Shown: positions 1 through 8,267, counted from the stretch's first letter. The stretch is 59,129 bases of DNA from an uncultured Bacteroidales bacterium (GCA_946187865.1 CAMHST010000008.1:1-59129); one strand, 5' to 3'. The notes: generated from the letters alone by a model not told the origin. Numbers and translations: made by a program.

Positions 1-2
1 CC

Positions 3-2174
3 CCGGCCTGCACGGAGCCGGCCATCGACTACGTGGTGGCCAAAGTGGCCCGCTTCCCCTTCGACAAGTTCAGCGAGGCCTCCAACGAGCTGGGCACCCA
101 GATGAAAGCCACCGGCGAGGTGATGTCCATCGGCCGCACCCTGGAAGAAAGCATCCTCAAGGCCATGCGCTCGCTGGAAAGCGGCTGCTGCCACATCCAT
201 AAAAAGAAGTTCGACGACTGGTCCGAGGAACGCCTGCTGGAGTATATCTCCACCCCCACGGACGACCGCATCCACGCCATCGCCCAGCTGCTGCGCCTGA
301 GGATAGACCTCTCCCGCATCTACGACCGCACCAAGATCGACATGCTCTTCCTGGAGAAGATCTACAACATCATCCGCATGGAGCGGAAGGTGAAAGCGGC
401 CGTGGGAGACGTCGAAGTACTGAAAGAGGCCAAACGGATGGGCTTCGGCGACAAGTTCATCGGCGAGCTCTGGGGCTGGAAAGAGGCCGATGTCATCCGC
501 CTCCGCTTCCGGGAGAACATCGTCCCGGTGTACAAGATGATCGACTCCTGCTGCGCCGAGCACGACACGTACGTGCCCTACTTCTACTCCACCTACGAGC
601 AGCAGAACGAGTCCATCCCCTCCACACGCAAGAAAATCCTGGTGCTGGGCTCCGGACCCATCCGGATCGGCCAGGGCGTGGAGTTCGACTATTCCACCGT
701 CCATGCCATCTGGGCCATCCGGGAAGCCGGCTACGAGGCCATCATCATCAACAACAACCCGGAAACCGTCTCCACCGACTATACCATTTCCGACAAGCTC
801 TACTTCGAGCCCCTCACCACGGAAGACGTGATGAATGTCATCCACCTGGAGAACCCGGACGGGGTCATCGTCACCCTGGGCGGGCAGACGGCCATCAACC
901 TGGCCGGGCCGCTGGAAGAGTTCGACGTTCCGCTGATCGGCACCGGCCTGGAGGCCATCGACAACGCCGAAGACCGCAAACTCTTCGAGGCCGTGATGCG
1001 CCGCACCGGCATCCGGCAGCCCAAGGCCCACGCCGTGACCACGGTGGAAGAGGGCGTGAAGGCTGCAGAGGATATCGGCTATCCGGTCCTGGTGCGTCCC
1101 AGCTTCGTGCTGGGCGGCCGCGCCATGATGATCGTGGGCAACGAGGCCACCCTGCGCCACTACCTGCAGAACGCCGTGGAGATCAACGAGAATTCACCGG
1201 TGCTGGTAGACAAATACATCATGGGCAAGGAAACCGAGGTAGATGCCATCTGCGACGGGAAAGACGTGTTCATCCCCGCCATCATGGAACACGTGGAGAA
1301 AACCGGCATCCACTCCGGCGACTCCATCAGCGTGTACCCTTCCTTCAGCCTCAGCCCCAAGGTGAAGCAGGAGATTATCGACGACACCGTGAAACTGGGC
1401 CGGGAGATCGGCATCGTGGGGCTGTTCAACATCCAGTTCATCGTGGATGCCGACGAAAACGTGTACGTGATCGAGGTGAACCCCAGAAGTTCCCGCACCG
1501 TGCCGTTCATCTCCAAGAGCACGGGCGTTCCCATGGCCAAAATCGCCACCCGGGTCATGCTGGGCCACTCCCTGAAGGAACAGGGCATCACCGAGGTGTA
1601 CTTCCCCGAGCGCAAGCGCCACTTCGTGAAAACGCCGGCTTTCTCCTTCGGCAAGATCAAGGGCATCGACACCTACCTGTCTCCGGAGATGAAGTCCACC
1701 GGCGAGGCCATCGGCTATGACAAGTCCCTGAACAGGGCACTGTACAAGTCCCTGCAGGCCTCCGGCATGGACATCAAGTCCTACGGGACCGTGTTCGCCA
1801 CCATTGCCGACAAAGACAAGGAGGACGCCCTGCCCCTGATCCGCCGCTTCTACAACCTGGGCTTCAACATCGAAGCAACCCGGGGTACGGCCGCCTTCCT
1901 CAAGGAGCACGGCATCCGGACCAAGACCCTCAAGAAACTCAACGAGGGCAGCGACGAGATTTGCCAGGCCCTGAGGAAAGGCCATGTGAAGTATGTGATC
2001 AACACGATCGACCTGAACCAGAAATCCAGCCACCTGGACGGCTACGAAATCCGCCGTACCGCCGTGGAGAACAATGTCACCATTTTCACGGCCCTGGAAA
2101 CCGTGCGGGTGCTTCTGGACGTGCTGGAAGAGATTACCCTGGGCATCTCCACCATCGACGAAGAGTATAAGTAA
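3..2174 (+). CDS. carB: Carbamoyl-phosphate synthase large subunit, 3' part (cut by window edge)
   Basis: Large subunit of carbamoyl-phosphate synthase, which makes carbamoyl phosphate from bicarbonate, ATP and ammonia for pyrimidines and arginine. The frame is open through the left edge: codons before the first possible GTG start read TEPAIDYVVAKVARFPF, a conserved internal CarB sequence, so the 5' third is missing. About 723 residues are visible against roughly 1070 in the family. They include the linker domain, the second ATP-grasp half starting near GPIRIGQGVEFDY (about residue 215), the ATP-grasp stretches YPVLVRPSFVLGGRAMMIV and FNIQFIVDADENVYVIEVN, and a C-terminal MGS-like regulatory domain (about the last 150 residues), which in relatives binds UMP or ornithine. 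The TAA stop is followed without a gap by pyrK, so it leads the pyrimidine operon in this window. Confidence 0.97.
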   Translation, partial: PACTEPAIDYVVAKVARFPFDKFSEASNELGTQMKATGEVMSIGRTLEESILKAMRSLESGCCHIHKKKFDDWSEERLLEYISTPTDDRIHAIAQLLRLRIDLSRIYDRTKIDMLFLEKIYNIIRMERKVKAAVGDVEVLKEAKRMGFGDKFIGELWGWKEADVIRLRFRENIVPVYKMIDSCCAEHDTYVPYFYSTYEQQNESIPSTRKKILVLGSGPIRIGQGVEFDYSTVHAIWAIREAGYEAIIINNNPETVSTDYTISDKLYFEPLTTEDVMNVIHLENPDGVIVTLGGQTAINLAGPLEEFDVPLIGTGLEAIDNAEDRKLFEAVMRRTGIRQPKAHAVTTVEEGVKAAEDIGYPVLVRPSFVLGGRAMMIVGNEATLRHYLQNAVEINENSPVLVDKYIMGKETEVDAICDGKDVFIPAIMEHVEKTGIHSGDSISVYPSFSLSPKVKQEIIDDTVKLGREIGIVGLFNIQFIVDADENVYVIEVNPRSSRTVPFISKSTGVPMAKIATRVMLGHSLKEQGITEVYFPERKRHFVKTPAFSFGKIKGIDTYLSPEMKSTGEAIGYDKSLNRALYKSLQASGMDIKSYGTVFATIADKDKEDALPLIRRFYNLGFNIEATRGTAAFLKEHGIRTKTLKKLNEGSDEICQALRKGHVKYVINTIDLNQKSSHLDGYEIRRTAVENNVTIFTALETVRVLLDVLEEITLGISTIDEEYK

Positions 2175-2912
2175 ATGAAAGAAGTGACCTTCACCGTCCT
2201 GGAAAACCTTCCGCTGGCTCCTCGGACTTTCCGGATGAAGCTCGGGGGCGACACCTCCGCGATCCGCTGCAGCGGCGAGTTCGTGCAGGTAGCCGTCGAG
2301 GGCAAGTTCCTGCGCCGCCCGATCTCGGTCCACGACTGCGACTGGGAGACGCTCACGCTTGTGTACAAAGTCGTCGGCGAAGGAACGGCCGCCTTGTCTG
2401 CCAAGCGGCCCGGGGACCGGGTCTGCGCCCTGACGGGCCTGGGCAACAGTTTCGACATCGACGCGTGCCGCCACAAGGCGCTCCTGCTGGGCGGCGGCGT
2501 GGGAGCCGCTCCCCTGTATCTCCTGGCGAAGGAACTGTGCGCCCAGGAGAAGGAAATCACCGTCGTCCTGGGTTTCAATACAGCCTCGGAAGTGATGCTC
2601 GCAGAGGAGTTCAGGCAGCTTGGCGCAACCGTCCACATTGCCACGATGGACGGATCGGTCGGGACAAAAGGCTTTGTGACGGATGTCCTGAGAATCGGGA
2701 ACATTTCCTACGATTATTTCTATGCCTGCGGGCCCAAGCCTATGCTGAAGGCCGTCTGCTCGGCCATCCATACCCCCGGCGAGGTTTCCCTGGAAGAGCG
2801 CATGGGCTGCGGCGCGGGCTTCTGCTACGGCTGCAGCATCCAGACCCAAAACGGCCCTAGGCGCGTGTGCAAGGACGGCCCCGTCTTCAAGAAGGAGGAA
2901 CTGATATGGTAG
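2175..2912 (+). CDS. pyrK: Dihydroorotate dehydrogenase B, electron transfer subunit
   Basis: PyrK passes electrons from class 1B dihydroorotate dehydrogenase (PyrD) to NAD+. The 245-residue protein has the family order: a ferredoxin-reductase-like FAD domain with the flavin motif RRPISVHDC near residue 50, a nucleotide-binding domain with LLLGGGVGAAPLY near residue 105, and a C-terminal [2Fe-2S] site with four cysteines in MGCGAGFCYGCSIQ and the following VCKDGP. The ATG lies directly after the carB stop, and the gene overlaps pyrD by 7 nt, so the two subunits are translationally coupled. Length is normal for the family. Confidence 0.95.
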   Translation: MKEVTFTVLENLPLAPRTFRMKLGGDTSAIRCSGEFVQVAVEGKFLRRPISVHDCDWETLTLVYKVVGEGTAALSAKRPGDRVCALTGLGNSFDIDACRHKALLLGGGVGAAPLYLLAKELCAQEKEITVVLGFNTASEVMLAEEFRQLGATVHIATMDGSVGTKGFVTDVLRIGNISYDYFYACGPKPMLKAVCSAIHTPGEVSLEERMGCGAGFCYGCSIQTQNGPRRVCKDGPVFKKEELIW

Positions 2913-3820
2913 CAAAGGACCTGTCTCAAGAACTGTGCGGCATCCGCCTCAAGAACCCGGTGATCCCGGCCAGCGGCACTTTCGGCTTCGGCCTGGAACT
3001 CGCCGACAGCCTGGACCTGAACGTGCTGGGCGGCATTTCGCTCAAGGGAACCACCCGGGAGGCCCGCTTCGGGAATCCCACTCCGCGCATCGCGGAATGC
3101 GCCGCCGGCATGCTCAATGCAGTGGGTCTGCAGAACCCGGGGATCGAGGCCTTGGTGAACGAAAAGGTCCCCGCCCTGAGGAAAATCTACGACGGCTGCA
3201 TCATCGCCAACATCAGCGGCTTCTCGCTGGAAGAGTACGCCCACTGCTGCGCCCGGGCAAACGCATGCCCGGACATCGACATTGTCGAAGTGAACATCTC
3301 CTGCCCCAATGTACACGGAGGCGGCATGGCTTTTGGGACATCTGCCGATGCTGCGGCGCAGGTCACTGCGGCGGTGAAGGCCGTCACCCGCAAGCCGGTC
3401 TTTATCAAGCTGAGCCCCAACGTGACGGATATCGTGGAAATCGCCCGCGCCTGCGAAGACGCCGGTGCCGACGGACTCACGCTGGTGAACACGTTCCTGG
3501 GCATGCGGATCGACATCGCCCGCCGGAGTCCCGTCCTGGCCAACCGGACAGGCGGATATTCCGGCGCCGGGATTTTCCCCATCGCCCTCCGCATGGTCTA
3601 TCAGGTGGCCCACGCCTGCCGGATTCCGGTGATGGGCTGCGGGGGTGTCGCCAGCGCACGGGATGTCGTAGAAATGATGATGGCCGGGGCGACGGCCGTC
3701 CAAGTAGGGGCCGAGAACCTGCGCAACCCCTTCGCCTGCCCGGAAATCGTGGAGCAGCTGCCAATTCTTATGGAAGAACTTCATATAGATTCACTTAGAG
3801 ATATTATCGGATGCGTATGA
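2906..3820 (+). CDS. pyrD: Dihydroorotate dehydrogenase B, catalytic subunit (class 1B)
   Basis: Cytosolic FMN enzyme that oxidises dihydroorotate to orotate, working with PyrK as an NAD+-dependent heterotetramer. The 304-residue protein shows the N-terminal [18 protein letters not shown], the active-site [10 protein letters not shown] with the catalytic Cys used by class 1 enzymes, the substrate-contact LVNTFLGM, and the FMN phosphate-binding [11 protein letters not shown] and [10 protein letters not shown] chose ATG 2906 rather than an upstream GTG because it is preceded by GGAGGA at 2894-2899 and starts at the conserved N-terminus. It overlaps pyrK by 7 nt and pyrF by 10 nt. Confidence 0.95.
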   Translation: MVAKDLSQELCGIRLKNPVIPASGTFGFGLELADSLDLNVLGGISLKGTTREARFGNPTPRIAECAAGMLNAVGLQNPGIEALVNEKVPALRKIYDGCIIANISGFSLEEYAHCCARANACPDIDIVEVNISCPNVHGGGMAFGTSADAAAQVTAAVKAVTRKPVFIKLSPNVTDIVEIARACEDAGADGLTLVNTFLGMRIDIARRSPVLANRTGGYSGAGIFPIALRMVYQVAHACRIPVMGCGGVASARDVVEMMMAGATAVQVGAENLRNPFACPEIVEQLPILMEELHIDSLRDIIGCV

Positions 3821-4518
3821 ACTCAGACGTCATCATAGCCTGCGACTTCCCCGACCGGGAAACCACGCTCGCTTTCCTGGACCGGTTTGCCGGTTCCCGC
3901 AAGCCGTTCGTCAAGATCGGCATGGAACTCTTTTACGGGGCCGGTCCGGACATTGTCCGGGAAATCAAGGCCCGCGGACACCGGATTTTCCTGGACCTCA
4001 AACTGCACGACATTCCCAATACCGTGAAAAAGGCCATGCGGGTGCTCTCCGCCCTGGATGTGGACATGGTGAACGTGCACGCGTCGGGGGCCATCCCCAT
4101 GATGGAGGCGGCCCTGGAAGGACTCACCCGCCCCGACGGCACCCGCCCGCTCCTGATTGCGGTTACCCAGCTCACCTCCACCTCGGAGGAAGTCCTGCAT
4201 CGGCAGCTGCTGGTACAGGCCTCCATGAACGAAACCATCGCCACCTACGCCGCCAACGCCCGCAAAGCCGGGCTGGACGGGGTGGTCTGCTCTCCGCTGG
4301 AATCCGCCCTGGTGAAAGAGGCCTGCGGGCCGGACTTCCTTACCGTCACCCCCGGCATCCGCTTTGCCGACGCCGCCGCGGACGACCAAGTCCGCATCAC
4401 CACGCCCGCCCGGGCCCGGGAACTGGGGTCGGACTTTATCGTGGTGGGACGGCCCATCACCGCCGCCGCGGATCCCGTAGCCGCCTATCAACGCTGTCTG
4501 GAAGAATTTGTACACTAA
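3811..4518 (+). CDS. pyrF: Orotidine 5'-phosphate decarboxylase
   Basis: Decarboxylates OMP to UMP, the last step of de novo UMP synthesis. The 235-residue TIM barrel carries the family signature [13 protein letters not shown] (catalytic Lys-Asp network, about residues 57-70), the N-terminal [11 protein letters not shown] and the phosphate-binding FIVVGRPIT near the C-terminus. The length fits the short bacterial form (about 230-240 aa), not the longer one of about 270 aa. The start could be ATG 3811 or ATG 3817; both lie inside the end of pyrD, so translation is probably coupled. pyrE starts 3 nt downstream. Confidence 0.95.
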   Translation: MRMNSDVIIACDFPDRETTLAFLDRFAGSRKPFVKIGMELFYGAGPDIVREIKARGHRIFLDLKLHDIPNTVKKAMRVLSALDVDMVNVHASGAIPMMEAALEGLTRPDGTRPLLIAVTQLTSTSEEVLHRQLLVQASMNETIATYAANARKAGLDGVVCSPLESALVKEACGPDFLTVTPGIRFADAAADDQVRITTPARARELGSDFIVVGRPITAAADPVAAYQRCLEEFVH

Positions 4519-4521
4519 GAT

Positions 4522-5154
4522 ATGGAACGAAAAATCGCGCACGAACTCCTTTCTATCGGGGCCGTATTCCTGCGGCCGCAGGAGCCCTTCACCTGGGCCA
4601 GCGGCATCAAGAGCCCCATCTATTGCGACAACCGGCTTACGCTGTCGGCCCCCAAGGTCCGTCAGCAGATAGAAAACGGCCTGGCCGAACTGGTAAGGCG
4701 GTACTATCCTGACTGTGAGATGCTTATGGGCACTTCTACGGCCGGCATCGCACACGCCGCCATCACGGCCACCCTGCTGGGACTGCCCATGGGCTATGTC
4801 CGGGGCGAAGCCAAGACCCACGGGCGGACCAACCGGATCGAAGGCCGGATGGAGCCCGGCTGCAAGGTGGTGGTGATAGAAGACCTGATTTCCACCGGAG
4901 GCAGCGCCATCGACGTGGTGGAAGCCCTCCGCGAAGCCGGCGCCAACGTACTGGGCATCGTGAGCATCTTCACCTACGGGATGAAACGCGGCCTGGAACG
5001 GATTGCGGCGGCCGGAACCGAAAACCACTCCCTCTGCAACCTGGACGTGCTGGTGGACGTGGCCGTGGAAGAAGGCCGGATCGCCCCGCAGTGGAAAGAG
5101 CGCATCCTCGCCTTCCGCGACAACCCCTCGGATGAATCATGGATTAAACAATAG
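4522..5154 (+). CDS. pyrE: Orotate phosphoribosyltransferase
   Basis: Joins orotate to PRPP to give OMP, the step before PyrF. The 210-residue protein has the type I phosphoribosyltransferase PRPP-binding motif VVVIEDLISTGGSA (about residues 115-128), the orotate-side SGIKSPIYCDNR near residue 27 and the flexible-loop segment VRGEAKTHGRTNRIEG. The gene sits 3 nt after pyrF and 6 nt before pyrB. The pathway order in the operon (pyrD, pyrF, pyrE, pyrB) does not follow the reaction order. No pyrC (dihydroorotase) is present in the window, so that step must be encoded elsewhere. Confidence 0.95.
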   Translation: MERKIAHELLSIGAVFLRPQEPFTWASGIKSPIYCDNRLTLSAPKVRQQIENGLAELVRRYYPDCEMLMGTSTAGIAHAAITATLLGLPMGYVRGEAKTHGRTNRIEGRMEPGCKVVVIEDLISTGGSAIDVVEALREAGANVLGIVSIFTYGMKRGLERIAAAGTENHSLCNLDVLVDVAVEEGRIAPQWKERILAFRDNPSDESWIKQ

Positions 5155-5160
5155 CAGCCT

Positions 5161-6243
5161 ATGAAACACCTCATCGACCCGATGGACCTCAGCAAAGAGG
5201 AACTGGACCAGATTATCACCCTGGCCGAAGATATCATCGCAAAGCGGGAGCAGTACCAGGAATCCCAGGCGCACCGCAAACTGGCCACGCTGTTCTATGA
5301 GCCCAGCACCCGCACGCGGCTCAGCTTCACGTCGGCCATGATGGAACTGGGCGGCAATGTCCTGGGCTTCTCGGACGCCAAATCCAGCTCCGTGAGCAAG
5401 GGCGAAACCGTGCAGGATACGGTACGCGTCGTGGGCTGCTTTGCCGATGTCATCGCCATGCGCCACCACATCGAGGGCGCCCAGCTGTACGCCTCCGAGG
5501 TGTCCCGGGTACCCATCATCAACGCCGGGGACGGCTCCCACAGCCACCCCACCCAGACCCTGACCGACCTCCTGACCATCAAGCGGGAGTTGGGCCATAT
5601 CGACGGCATCACCATCGGCTTCTGCGGAGACCTCAAGTTCGGCCGCACCGTACACTCGCTCATCAAAGCCTTGTCCCGCTACCGGGACATCAAGGTGGTG
5701 CTCATCGCCCCGGACGAGCTCAAGCTCCCGGACTACATCAAACAGGATGTGTGCGACCGCCTGGGCATCCGCTATAAAGAGGTTGCCACCATGGAAGAGG
5801 TGATGCCGGAGCTGGATGTGCTGTACATGACCCGCGTCCAGCAGGAGCGCTTCCTGGACCAGGACGAGTTCGACCGCGTCAAAGACAGTTTCGTGCTGGA
5901 TGCGGCCCGCATGTCCCTGGCCAAGGAGAAGATGGCCGTGCTGCACCCGCTGCCCCGCGTGAACGAAATCCTGACAGAGGTAGACGCAGACCCGCGCGCC
6001 GCATACTTCCGTCAGGTAGAGAATGGAAAATTCGTGCGGATGGCCCTCATCACCAAACTCCTGGAATGGAAAGACGACCCGTCCCACGGCATGCCCGCCA
6101 CGGAAGAGCCTGTCATAGACCCCACCCTCCGCTGCACCAATGCAAAGTGCATCTGCAACAACGAGCATGCGCCGCATAAATTCCGCAGGAACGACGCAGG
6201 CGTGCTGCGCTGCTGGTATTGTGATTCGAAGATAAAACAATAA
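5161..6243 (+). CDS. pyrB: Aspartate carbamoyltransferase with C-terminal PyrI-like zinc domain
   Basis: Catalytic chain of aspartate transcarbamoylase, which condenses carbamoyl phosphate with aspartate. Residues 1 to about 310 are a complete PyrB: FYEPSTRTRLSF binds carbamoyl phosphate (about residue 42), DGSHSHPTQTLTDL follows, and VLHPLPRVNEI lies near residue 262. The extra C-terminus (about 310-360) holds Cys325, Cys330, Cys351 and Cys354 in the spacing C-x4-C-x20-C-x2-C, with another Cys at 332. This matches the zinc domain of the regulatory chain PyrI, which has C-x4-C then C-x2-C and docks on PyrB. The allosteric nucleotide-binding domain of PyrI is absent. I infer a fused, non-allosteric structural zinc domain. 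It is not a full PyrB-PyrI fusion, which would be above 450 residues. A separate pyrI elsewhere in the genome cannot be excluded. Confidence 0.93.
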   Translation: MKHLIDPMDLSKEELDQIITLAEDIIAKREQYQESQAHRKLATLFYEPSTRTRLSFTSAMMELGGNVLGFSDAKSSSVSKGETVQDTVRVVGCFADVIAMRHHIEGAQLYASEVSRVPIINAGDGSHSHPTQTLTDLLTIKRELGHIDGITIGFCGDLKFGRTVHSLIKALSRYRDIKVVLIAPDELKLPDYIKQDVCDRLGIRYKEVATMEEVMPELDVLYMTRVQQERFLDQDEFDRVKDSFVLDAARMSLAKEKMAVLHPLPRVNEILTEVDADPRAAYFRQVENGKFVRMALITKLLEWKDDPSHGMPATEEPVIDPTLRCTNAKCICNNEHAPHKFRRNDAGVLRCWYCDSKIKQ

Positions 6244-6251
6244 ATCCCCAT

Positions 6252-7454
6252 ATGAAGACCCACGAAAGAAAAGTCGGGACCGTGTCCCGCGGCATCCGCT
6301 GCCCCATCATCCGCCAGGGGGACAACCTGGCCGAAATCGTTACCTCCAGCGTGCTGGAAGCCGCTGAAGAAGAAGGCTTCCAACTCCGCGACCGGGACGT
6401 TGTGAGCGTCACGGAATCCATTGTCGCCCGCGCCGGGGGCAACTACGCCCCTGTGAGCGCCATCGCGGCCGATGTCACCGCCAAGACCGGCGGCGGCACC
6501 GTCGGCGTCATCTTCCCCATCCTCAGCCGCAACCGCTTTGCCATCTGCCTCAGGGGCATCGCCATGGGCTGCAAGAAGATCGTCCTCATGCTCTCCTACC
6601 CCTCCGACGAGGTAGGCAACGAGCTCGTGAGCATCGACAAACTGGACGAGGCCGGTGTGAACCCCTACTCCGACGTACTCACCCTGGAACGCTACCGGGA
6701 ACTGTTCGGCGTGAATAAGCACGAATTCACCGGTGTGGATTATGTGCAGTACTACGGCGACCTGATCCGCGAATGCGGGGCCGAGGTGGAAATTGTCTTC
6801 GCCAACCGCCCGAAGACCATCCTGAACTACACGGATACCGTCATCACCTGCGACATCCACACCCGCGCCCGCACGAAGCGGATCCTCCGCGATGCCGGTG
6901 CCCGCGTAGTGCTGGGCCTGGACGACATCCTGAACGCCCCCATCGACGGCAGCGGCTACAACGAGCGCTTCGGCCTGCTGGGCTCCAACAAAGCCACCGA
7001 AGAGCAGGTGAAACTCTTCCCCCGCGACTGCCAGGGACTGGTGCTGGACATCCAGGACCGCCTCCTGAAAGCCACCGGCAAACACGTGGAAGTGATGATC
7101 TACGGCGACGGCGCCTTCAAGGATCCCAAGGGCAAGATCTGGGAGCTGGCCGACCCTGTCGTGTCCCCCGCCTTCACAGACGGACTTATCGGCACGCCCA
7201 ACGAGCTCAAGATCAAGTATCTGGCCGACAACGACTTCGCCTCCCTGAGCGGCGCCGAACTGCGCAAGGCCATCTCCGACAGCATCAAGACCAAAGACGC
7301 CGACCTCAAAGGCCAGATGGCCTCCGAAGGCACCACCCCCCGCCAGCTCACCGACCTGATCGGCTCCCTTTGCGACCTCACCTCCGGCTCCGGCGACAAA
7401 GGCACCCCCATCGTCCTGGTCCAGGGCTACTTCGACAACTACTCCACGGAATAG
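6252..7454 (+). CDS. CofE-like ligase (coenzyme F420-0:L-glutamate ligase family), physiological role unknown
   Basis: A 400-residue protein of the F420-0:gamma-glutamyl ligase (CofE-like) family. The N-terminal part reads like CofE: IRCPIIRQGDNLAEIV, then RDRDVVSVTESIVARAGG, with a metal/GTP-type region toward MIYGDGAFKDPKGKIWELAD and DPVVSPAFTDGLIG in the C-terminal half. It is longer than archaeal CofE (about 250 aa), as are other homologues known from anaerobic gut bacteria. F420 synthesis genes (cofC, cofD, fbiC) are not in the window and most Bacteroidales are not known to make F420, so the substrate is unknown; an amide ligation on another cofactor or peptide is possible. It begins 8 nt after pyrB and ends in a strong terminator, so it is the last gene of the pyrimidine operon. 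Confidence 0.75.
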   Translation: MKTHERKVGTVSRGIRCPIIRQGDNLAEIVTSSVLEAAEEEGFQLRDRDVVSVTESIVARAGGNYAPVSAIAADVTAKTGGGTVGVIFPILSRNRFAICLRGIAMGCKKIVLMLSYPSDEVGNELVSIDKLDEAGVNPYSDVLTLERYRELFGVNKHEFTGVDYVQYYGDLIRECGAEVEIVFANRPKTILNYTDTVITCDIHTRARTKRILRDAGARVVLGLDDILNAPIDGSGYNERFGLLGSNKATEEQVKLFPRDCQGLVLDIQDRLLKATGKHVEVMIYGDGAFKDPKGKIWELADPVVSPAFTDGLIGTPNELKIKYLADNDFASLSGAELRKAISDSIKTKDADLKGQMASEGTTPRQLTDLIGSLCDLTSGSGDKGTPIVLVQGYFDNYSTE

Positions 7455-7545
7455 AGCCCGCCGGAAAGGCACCACGGTAACGCCGTCCCCGTCGCGACCC
7501 TTGCCGACCTCCCATGGTTCGGACGGCCCGCAAAACTTCTGAAAA

Positions 7546-7586
7546 GCCGCAGGCATTGGCTCTCCGCCAGCCTGCGGCCTTTTTTT
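7546..7586 (+). terminator. Intrinsic terminator of the pyrimidine operon
   Basis: A perfect 9-bp inverted repeat, GCCGCAGGC (7546-7554) and GCCTGCGGC (7570-7578), encloses a 15-nt loop and is followed by C and seven T. Four A precede the left arm and could extend the stem. It lies about 90 nt after the stop of the CofE-like gene, the right place to end the pyr transcript. Confidence 0.9.
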
Positions 7587-7636
7587 GCCCGCAGAAGCGA
7601 ATGCCTTATGCTTGAGAAGTGTTTCGCGCCAGTCTT

Positions 7637-7790
7637 GGGAGAGGTGCCCGTGCTATTTGGGAGAGGTGGTCGTACTATTTGGGAGAGGTGCATTTTTTTC
7701 CGCGGGACCTCTCCCGGCAATAATGGCTCAGAGGTCACTCCAAGGCATAACCGGTGGGAGAGGTCTGCCCGAAAATATTGCACCTCTCCC
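7637..7790. repeat. GGGAGAGGT repeat cluster, direct and inverted copies
   Basis: The 9-mer GGGAGAGGT occurs directly at 7637, 7659, 7681 and 7756, and inverted (ACCTCTCCC) at 7707 and 7782. The first three copies are spaced exactly 22 bp apart within a longer unit of the form TTTGGGAGAGGTG followed by CGTxCTA. The copies at 7681/7707 and 7756/7782 form two hairpins with identical geometry, 9-bp arms and a 17-nt loop. No convincing gene overlaps the cluster. The design resembles the 9-bp-arm palindromes around the transposase at 38471-39385 but the sequence is unrelated. Confidence 0.75.
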
Positions 7791-7850
7791 ACTTACCGAG
7801 AACTTTGATGTACATCACAGTTCATACGGCAGTGGAATTGCTCTTCAATG

Positions 7851-7927
7851 GTTTCGGTAGCAGCAGAGAGGCCTCTGGGGCAATAAATTGCCGATGCCCC
7901 CAGAGGTCTCTCCGCCGCTGCCGAAAC
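7851..7927. repeat. 77-bp imperfect palindrome
   Basis: The left arm begins GTTTCGGTAGCAGCAGAGAG and the reverse complement of the right arm begins GTTTCGGCAGCGGCGGAGAG. Both continue into CCTCTGGGG, giving about 31-bp arms around a 12-14 nt loop. The arms differ almost only by transitions. It is not followed by a T run on either strand, so it is not an obvious terminator. A palindromic mobile element or the footprint of one is the likeliest reading. Confidence 0.7.
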
Positions 7928-7944
7928 GCACCAAGACATGCGAC

Positions 7945-8054
7945 GGCGTGAACGGAAGTACTTGATTTACGGCGTTTTATATAAAACGCTTAGGTACGAT
8001 TCGACTGAAGATTATTACACAGACCTCTAATAATCAGTTATTTCCGTTCACGCC
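7945..8054. other. Three-way-junction-like nested inverted repeats
   Basis: A perfect 13-bp outer inverted repeat, GGCGTGAACGGAA (7945-7957) and TTCCGTTCACGCC (8042-8054), extends to 16 bp with one G.T pair. It encloses two inner hairpins: the perfect 18-bp palindrome GCGTTTTATATAAAACGC (7972-7989), and GATTATTA (8010-8017) paired with TAATAATC (8028-8035) around a 10-nt loop. Single-stranded DNA or RNA of this segment could fold as an outer stem with two arms. It is AT-richer than its surroundings. I do not recognise it as a named riboswitch, tRNA-like or attachment site. Confidence 0.6.
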
Positions 8055-8060
8055 CATCAC

Positions 8061-8095
8061 AAAAAAAACCTGCACGCAATCATACGGGCAGGGTT
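8061..8095 (-). terminator. Terminator on the minus strand downstream of the glycoside hydrolase gene
   Basis: Read on the minus strand, AACCCTGC is followed 14 nt later by GCAGG and then eight T, a hairpin with a T run. It lies about 170 nt beyond the stop of the glycoside hydrolase gene, on the far side of the 11-nt repeats, and is the first terminator that transcript would meet. Confidence 0.6.
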
Positions 8096-8105
8096 GTAGG
8101 CTATT

Positions 8106-8267
8106 GCGCAGCCCAAAGCGGGTAGCTAGGGGCCAGGGAGCAGCCAAGAGGCAGCTAGGAGCTAGATAGCAGCCCCAGATAACAGCCAGGGGGCAACTAG
8201 GGGCCAAATAGCAGCCAGTACGGCTAGAAGGCAGCCAGGGAGCAGCCAGATAGCGGCTATTTAGCAG
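8106..8267. repeat. Degenerate ~11-nt tandem repeat (GCAGCCAG-type minisatellite)
   Basis: About 160 bp of imperfect head-to-tail units such as GCAGCCAAGAG, GCAGCTAGGAG, GCAGCCAGGGA, GCAGCCAGATA and GCAGCTAGAAG, some shortened to about 7-9 nt. The array runs right up to and over the stop codon of the glycoside hydrolase gene (stop at 8268-8270). Its frame on the minus strand contains many TAG triplets, so it is not an extension of that gene. Confidence 0.7.

Noticed and set aside
1194..2915. 573-residue minus-strand open frame antisense to carB and pyrK
   Set aside because: Same reason: both sense genes are clear family members and the antisense product has no recognisable domain.
7585..7860. 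Small plus-strand gene of 91 residues (and overlapping frames to 7951) in the repeat region
   Set aside because: The frames are made of the GGGAGAGGT repeats and the 77-bp palindrome, with no promoter box and no family resemblance.
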